Part shown: one piece after another, positions 59,104-64,000 of the stretch
Numbering within the stretch: the stretch's first letter is position 1
Layout of the letters: the number at the start of each line of letters is the position of its first letter
Source: Viridothelium virens
Taxonomy: Eukaryota > Ascomycota > Dothideomycetes > Trypetheliales > Trypetheliaceae
Assembly (NCBI GenBank): GCA_010094025.1
Contig: ML991803.1
Span: 248,001 to 312,000 of the forward strand
Direction: 5' to 3'
Length of the DNA: 64,000 nucleotides
Translations under genes and position numbers: made by a program
Notes under the pieces: model-generated
What the model saw: the letters and a program-made list of their open reading frames with translations, nothing else
What the model was told of the DNA's origin: nothing
Database searches by the model: none

Positions 59104-59292
59104 GATTATGGGAATGCCCCGACGCAACGTTAGACGTGCGATCAAGTCTATTGATGGCTAGCATGCCTCAAAGACTAGGACTCACACGCCAATGGAAAAC
59201 GATCAGCTGCGATATGCGAAGCAGAATTGTTATTATAGTATGCCTGGTTTCAGCCCTGTGAAAAAGGGCAGGATTAAGCGAAGAGCTCCCCG

Positions 59293-59309
59293 ACGCGTCG
59301 CGAACGCGT
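59293..59309. promoter_or_regulatory. Paired ACGCGT (MCB) boxes in MCM10/RNH202 divergent promoter
   Basis: ACGCGT at 59293-59298 and again at 59304-59309, 11 bp apart start-to-start (one helical turn), in the 311-bp gap between the two divergent DNA-replication/repair genes. In budding and fission yeast such boxes drive G1/S expression through MBF. Confidence 0.55.
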
Positions 59310-59414
59310 TCTTGCGCGGCATTAAACTTTACGACCTACCTATCTCCATTCCGACTATAGTCAACTGTGCAACGAGCAATCTGAATCTACCAACATAACC
59401 ACCAGACAGTCACG

Positions 59415-60662
59415 ATGAAGACAAGATCAAAACTTCCAAGCAAAGAAGCTCAAGAAGCACCCATCTCAGGCCCGGTCCTTAATCCTAGCGACCAGAATCC
59501 GGGGAAATTGGTTATTCTGCCAAAAGGACTATCCCAAGAAGCCCGCTTGGTGACACTACATGACCCGGCGAACAAGAAGCCCGCGAGATACATCCTTTGT
59601 CCAGAAAATGGCATTTACGAATTCACGAAAATCTCCGCGACTTCCAATTGTCCGAGAAGCTGGTTGATAGTCCATGATCAAGTTGAGGCAGAAAGCACAA
59701 AGGATGCCTTACCTTGCACTCCCACACAGTCAGGCGGACGGAGCTCCGATGCCAATGATTATATTGCTGCTGCTGATGATATGCTTGTTGCTACACCCTA
59801 CGATGCGCTCCTTTTCCTCCTTCCTGCTTTGCATGAGAAATCAAAGTCGCCTGAACACAAACTCTATCTCGCACTGGATGATTTGGTAGACGAAACTGGG
59901 AGCAACTCAAAACTCTTGAGGACATCGTTACAGAGTACAGTGATCAGGAACTCGCTTGAAGAACGTTTGTGTGCTGTTTGCGATGTAGTAGATGCTGGAG
60001 AAGAGCGAATGTTTCGATTATCCCCGAAGAAACTGGCTCAAGACTTGATCAAGAGAGCCGAAAATATGTCCAAAGATGGTCTACCAAGATCAATGGAGAA
60101 TCGATTTGTCACAGAAGCTTTGGAAAGCCCAATCATGAATCAGAACAGGCATGACAGCAAAGCTGAGACTTCCCTGAGCAACGATCAAATTGAAGTACCC
60201 CAGACGACAGAGGAACACAACAACAAGCTTCCAAAAGCTGTCATGACGAATGATGAGCTGACGCGCGTTCTTCGTCTTCGTGTCGCCTTGAGTTTCATGC
60301 TGAAAAGCTATTTCCCCGCTGCACTACGAGACGATGTGGAACTTCTACTGGCTTCGAATGAGCAACTAAACCTCACTAAATTGGAGGAACATCTGAATCA
60401 TCTGGCATCGGTTCGATCGGAAGCTTTGGCACTTCGGTCTATATCGGACAACATAAACCGCAAACGCCTTATGAACGATGATGATGATGACGAAGCCGCA
60501 GATGCTAGGGCCGAGAAGAAGCGAAAACAAGAAGAAAAGGATCGTCTGAAGAAAACGGAAAGTCACGGGATTAAGCAGCTTAAGAAAGTGGACATAAGCG
60601 GAATGAAGAAGTTGAGCAGCTTCTTCAGTAAAGCGGCTCCGAAGAAAGCAGCCAGTGGATGA
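59415..60662 (+). CDS. RNH202: Ribonuclease H2 subunit B
   Basis: Single exon, 415 aa. It is the scaffold subunit of RNase H2, which removes ribonucleotides from DNA and RNA:DNA hybrids. N-terminal triple-barrel part: LVTLHDPANKKPARYILCPENGIYEFTKIS and SWLIVHDQVE. Next is the wHTH part with TPYDALLFLLPALHE, YLALDDLVDE, LEERLCAVCDVVDAGEERMFRLS and LTRVLRLRVALSFMLKSYFP. The C-terminus is Lys-rich and ends with MKKLSSFFSKAAPKK, a PIP-box-like PCNA-binding sequence (xxLxxFF) as in known RNase H2B proteins. Start chosen at the ATG after CCAGACAGTCACG, 311 bp from MCM10. Confidence 0.92.
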   Translation: MKTRSKLPSKEAQEAPISGPVLNPSDQNPGKLVILPKGLSQEARLVTLHDPANKKPARYILCPENGIYEFTKISATSNCPRSWLIVHDQVEAESTKDALPCTPTQSGGRSSDANDYIAAADDMLVATPYDALLFLLPALHEKSKSPEHKLYLALDDLVDETGSNSKLLRTSLQSTVIRNSLEERLCAVCDVVDAGEERMFRLSPKKLAQDLIKRAENMSKDGLPRSMENRFVTEALESPIMNQNRHDSKAETSLSNDQIEVPQTTEEHNNKLPKAVMTNDELTRVLRLRVALSFMLKSYFPAALRDDVELLLASNEQLNLTKLEEHLNHLASVRSEALALRSISDNINRKRLMNDDDDDEAADARAEKKRKQEEKDRLKKTESHGIKQLKKVDISGMKKLSSFFSKAAPKKAASG

Positions 60663-61292
60663 AATGCCGAAAAATTAGTCGAGTCAATTCGAAATCACAA
60701 TAATGCCCAAGTCCAGGTCCGACCAAGATCTTCACAGACAAGAGCGTTTGTGGACATCGACATGGAGCGATACTCTCAGAGAAAGAACCTTCATTGAATA
60801 CATTTCGGCCATCAATTTTGCAAACTCCGCTTGGGATGCTCGTGGCCGCGAACATGAATCTGGACCCCTCAATTCTTGGCGGTTAAGGTTAGACTATGTT
60901 GGAGCACATTCTCTGCCTCTACTAACAATTCTCGATGAAGATCAACGAAAGAACAAGGAATTGTTGATCTAATAACAGAACCGCCACCCTTCCGATGTGA
61001 AAGATGTCCGTCTAGACATTTACTTTCACTACGCTTGTTTGTGGCAGCCCAGTTGCTTTTGCCGTATTGGCGGGCCGGGGCGACGTTAGTTGTGGGGTAG
61101 TGGGGAGGTCCCACGACAAAAGAGACCGGGAGTTCACTAGCTGTTCCAGGGTGGTGATCAATTGTTTGTCAAAGGATGCTAAGCAGATTTCAGAATGTAG
61201 ACCTCAATCTCCTTCATTACGAGCGCCTGTGGACTTGGCTGAATTCTTTTGGTGCTTTTTGCAAGGATTGATCCCACGAGTAGAGCTCTATC
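60663..61292. other. Intergenic region
   Basis: No gene recognised between RNH202 and the dioxygenase. Small open frames show no motif. Confidence 0.45.
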
Positions 61293-62389
61293 ATGGACCC
61301 GTCTCAAGTTGATGTTCCTCCTATGAAGGATTTGACGATCGACAATATCACAGAAAATGTACAGAAAATCAATTCACAATGTCCTGATCCAAGATTAAAA
61401 TACCTCATGGAACGGCTTGTCTCACACGTCCATGACTTCGCTCGCGAGACGCGCCTCAGCCATGATGAATGGATGTCTGCAATTCTATTTTTGACGTCGG
61501 TAGGACAAATTTGTAGTGATGTCAGACAGGTTGGTACTCTCACATTGAATGCACAGTCAATGCAAGCTGAAAAGGTTGGAGGAATTCATTCTTCTCTCGG
61601 ACATTACCGGTCTCTCGCTTCTCGTTGATAGTATCGATCATCCCAAGCCCCCTGCAAGTACAGAGGGTACTGTTTTAGGACCCTTCCACACACATGATGC
61701 GCATACGGAGGCAAATGGGACACTGATATCTCACGATCCGCAAGGCGAGCCTTGCCTCGTCCTCTGCACGGTCAAGGATACTAATGGCAGGCCAATTTCC
61801 GGGGTGAAAATTGACATCTGGGAGACCGACAGTAGCGGCCGTTACGATGTTCAACACGCTGATCGAAAGGAACCAGATGGAAGAGCGGTGATGAACAGTG
61901 ATGATCAAGGCATCTTCTGGTTCAAGGCCATTGTGCCTGTGCCATATCCAATTCCTCATGATGGTCCGGTCGGCAAGCTCTTGAAATTGCTCAAGAGACA
62001 TCCTTACCGGCCAAGTCATATGCACTTCATGTTTGAGAAACCAGGTTACGATCACCTGATCACGTAAATTTCCCGTTTTGATCCCCAGAAGCCTTCGTAG
62101 CTGATTCCGTCAATCTAGTGCGCTCTATCTCCGCCACGATCCTTATGAGACATCTGACGCAGTCTTCGGCGTCAAGGAATCATTGCTCATTGATCTATAT
62201 CAGACAAACGCAGAACAAGCCCAGAAATATGGTGTTCCAGAGGGAACAAAGCTAATCACATATGACTTTGTCCTGGTATCAGAGGAGGAATCGAGGAAAC
62301 TTCGTGAGCAGAACGCTATGCAGGCCATGGAAGCTCAGGGAAGGCGTATGAAATTGTACAAGGGCCTTCCCGTGCCCGATCTGGACTGA
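61293..62389 (+). CDS. Intradiol ring-cleavage dioxygenase (catechol/hydroxyquinol 1,2-dioxygenase type)
   Basis: Exons 61293-61529, 61582-62063 and 62119-62389, 329 aa. It inserts O2 between the vicinal hydroxyls of a catechol to give a cis,cis-muconate, feeding the 3-oxoadipate pathway; cytosolic, non-haem Fe(III). The N-terminal helical dimerisation region includes [38 protein letters not shown]. The catalytic domain has TEGTVLGPFH, GEPCLVLCTVKDTNGRPISGVKIDIWETDSSGRYDVQ (first Tyr ligand in GRYDVQ), FKAIVPVPYPIPHDGPVG (second Tyr ligand) and HPYRPSHMHFMF (both His ligands). GPF-H plus the YPIPxDGPVG block is the hydroxyquinol/catechol 1,2-dioxygenase pattern. All ligands are present and the gene looks functional. 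Confidence 0.92.
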
Positions 62390-63088
62390 ACGTTAGAAAC
62401 TTGGCTGTATTAAGGTATCAGGTCCCAGGGCACTGTACATAATCGCCTTACATAAAGAACGCCGAGCAGCTCTAGTTTTGGGCACTCTAGACACTGTATA
62501 TCATGCGACAGACCCGGGCTGAGTAAAATTAATCACCGCAAATCAGAAATATTGCAGCAAAGCGAGATATCTGTCAAAATTGCGCCACTCAAAATCGATG
62601 GCCAGGTCTTGTCGTCGACCTTCAAATTCCCAAATTGCTATGCGGACCCGGGACTATGTGCTTGGAGTGTGTTTTAATGGGCGCTTTGATGCTCTTGGTA
62701 AAAAAACACTTCGAAATAATGGAGGATGTGTGAGAGTGGTATAAAGAAGACTTGCCGGCCTGACTACCTTTGCCCGTGCACACACAGCAATTACCGAAAA
62801 CATCTCCCACAGAATTCTATGTACAGATGAGGGGAGAGATAATGAGTTCGGTACAAGCTCTTTCAGTTCCTGCGTCTCGACTCTAGCCAAGACCGCCTTT
62901 GGTAGCTCCAGCTCCAGCTCCAGACACCCATACGCTTGCAGAAGAAAACGCCATCCCTATGCAGATTCCAAAACATGTAGCCGAAAGCTTTCAATACGCC
63001 ATGCATCTGCGCGAATCACTGGCGACTGATGGTCGAACTTTGCCGATCCTTTCGCAGGCAACCCAATGTAATCTCATACTCCCTCCTG
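62390..63088. other. Convergent intergenic region
   Basis: 3' flanks of the dioxygenase and PAM16. Forward open frames over the PAM16 end are antisense shadows. No RNA gene seen. Confidence 0.45.
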
Positions 63089-63601
63089 CTACCTATCCTT
63101 GTACACCTTCGGCCTCCATCCCTCGTTTACCTCCTTTTCCCTCTCTGCCGCCTCTTTCGCCTCTCTCACCTCCAGATCTATCCTTTCCCGAGCCCTCAAA
63201 ATCTTGCTCTGCAGATAGAAGCTTCCCCCTTTCTTAGGATCATTTTGGTCAAATAACCGCTTGAATCTCTCCGCAACCTGCTGGGTGTTGGCATCGCCAC
63301 CCTTAGGTGGTGGTACATTAAGGATGCGGCAGGCTTCGTCGAGGGTCAGACCCGAGGAGGCGAGGGTATTGGCGCCACCTGGTTTGCTCCCGGAGGCGGC
63401 GGCGTATCTCTGGGAGGCGGAGGCCTGTCGCCAAGCTTCTGCGAAAGCGCGGCCGAAGACTCGAGAGCCAGTGACGAGGACTTGGGTTATGATGCGGTGG
63501 GCCTAGGGGGAGCCCTTTGTTAGCGGAAGATATTGCGTGGATGATCTATAGGTAGAATGAGATCAAAAGGACTGGAGGGTCGTCCCCTGGGCACATACCA
63601 T
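63089..63601 (-). CDS. PAM16: Mitochondrial import motor subunit Pam16/Tim16
   Basis: Exon 1 is only the ATG (63601-63599); a 96-nt intron (GTATGT...CCTAG) leads to exon 2, 63502-63089; 138 aa. Pam16 is the J-like partner of Pam18 that regulates mtHsp70 at the TIM23 channel, on the matrix side of the inner membrane. The family opening is MAHRIITQVLVTGSRVFGRAFAEAWRQA, a Gly/Ala/Ser-rich spacer, then the degenerate J domain: LTLDEACRILNVPPPKGGDANTQQVAERFKRLFDQNDPKKGGSFYLQSKILRARERI. The HPD tripeptide of true J proteins is replaced by DQNDPKKGG, as expected for Pam16. The start is supported because the open frame before exon 2 has no ATG while ATG|GTATGT is a clean donor. Confidence 0.93.
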
Positions 63602-64000
63602 CAGAGATCGAGTGGCTTCGGTTTACAAGCAGCCTTCAATCGGCCCAAGTAATCGCTTCAAGTCTGGAGAGGTCTTAGGAGAGTCTTCTAGAGGGGATGA
63701 TTGAGGATGCCCAAAAATTTAATTCGCCGCAACTCCGTCGGGCAAAAAACCCCAGCGAACCCTGACGAAAATCGGTACCTCTGCCCCGTAGTACCAGGAC
63801 ATCCCGATCGACCACGTGATTGGTCAAATCCACTCTCCTCCGAATGCTCAATCCAGCAAAATGGGGCGAGGGTTGCGAGGAAATGATGGACCAGTTCTAC
63901 TTTGTCTCAACTTCAAGGCTCTGAGATCCTTGGCACTACAGCTGGCAAGAGCGATATCACCTCTGACTTTGGTCTCTAAACGAGGAGTTCGTGCCACTAA
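63602..64000. other. Right-edge region upstream of PAM16
   Basis: The PAM16 promoter side and window edge. Short open frames only; a gene may begin beyond the window. Confidence 0.4.

Noticed and set aside
62899-63256. Forward Pro-rich open frames over the PAM16 3' end
   Set aside because: Antisense to a confidently spliced PAM16 exon.
1-64000. CRISPR array, rRNA, or a secondary-metabolite cluster (PKS/NRPS/terpene)
   Set aside because: No spaced direct repeats, no rRNA-like sequence, and no megasynthase or terpene-cyclase motifs; the dioxygenase and the cyclase-family enzyme are 45 kb apart among housekeeping genes.

Overview
The window reads as nuclear DNA of a filamentous ascomycete (Pezizomycotina). 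Genes lie on both strands, most carry short spliceosomal introns (about 45-75 nt, GT...AG, often a CTAAC/CTGAC-like branch site), and the proteins are of fungal type: a Ral2-like kelch/BTB protein, fungal prephenate dehydrogenase, TMEM16 scramblase, CFEM protein, DASH subunit Duo1, Pam16, and a GH18 chitinase with hevein-type domains. I cannot name the genus.

Layout. 0.6-7.5 kb: Ral2-like protein, TYR1, NAPE-PLD-like hydrolase. 8.6-11.8 kb: CFEM protein, an orphan three-exon gene, a calcineurin-like phosphoesterase. 12-23.5 kb is dense housekeeping: TMEM16, a cyclase-family enzyme, a single-pass membrane protein, a lipid-kinase-like protein, an Hsm3/PSMD5-like proteasome chaperone and RNA polymerase III subunit Rpc31. 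23.9-26.7 kb: a secreted LPMO-like protein and a cyclin. 27-50 kb is accessory and sparser: a STAND-type N-terminal domain fused to a degenerate G-alpha domain, a membrane glycoprotein, a phosphoesterase pseudogene, an AT-rich island, a 12-exon chitinase, an AT-rich orphan gene, and a Ctr copper transporter tail-to-tail with a decayed ferric reductase. 50.5-64 kb returns to housekeeping: GrpB/UPF0157, a Cys-rich unknown, a proline-directed-site-rich nuclear protein, DUO1, MCM10, RNH202, an intradiol dioxygenase and PAM16.

Genes that may work together. MCM10 and RNH202 are divergent over 311 bp holding two ACGCGT (MCB) boxes; DUO1 next door also has ACGCGT in its upstream region, suggesting a cell-cycle-regulated neighbourhood. 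The Ctr transporter beside a reductase relic looks like a former reductive metal-uptake pair whose reductase has died. No CRISPR, convincing tRNA, rRNA, intact transposon or secondary-metabolite cluster was seen.

Exon models come from reading splice signals and checking that phase and conserved protein sequence continue across each join. No homology search was run, so family names rest on motif recognition.
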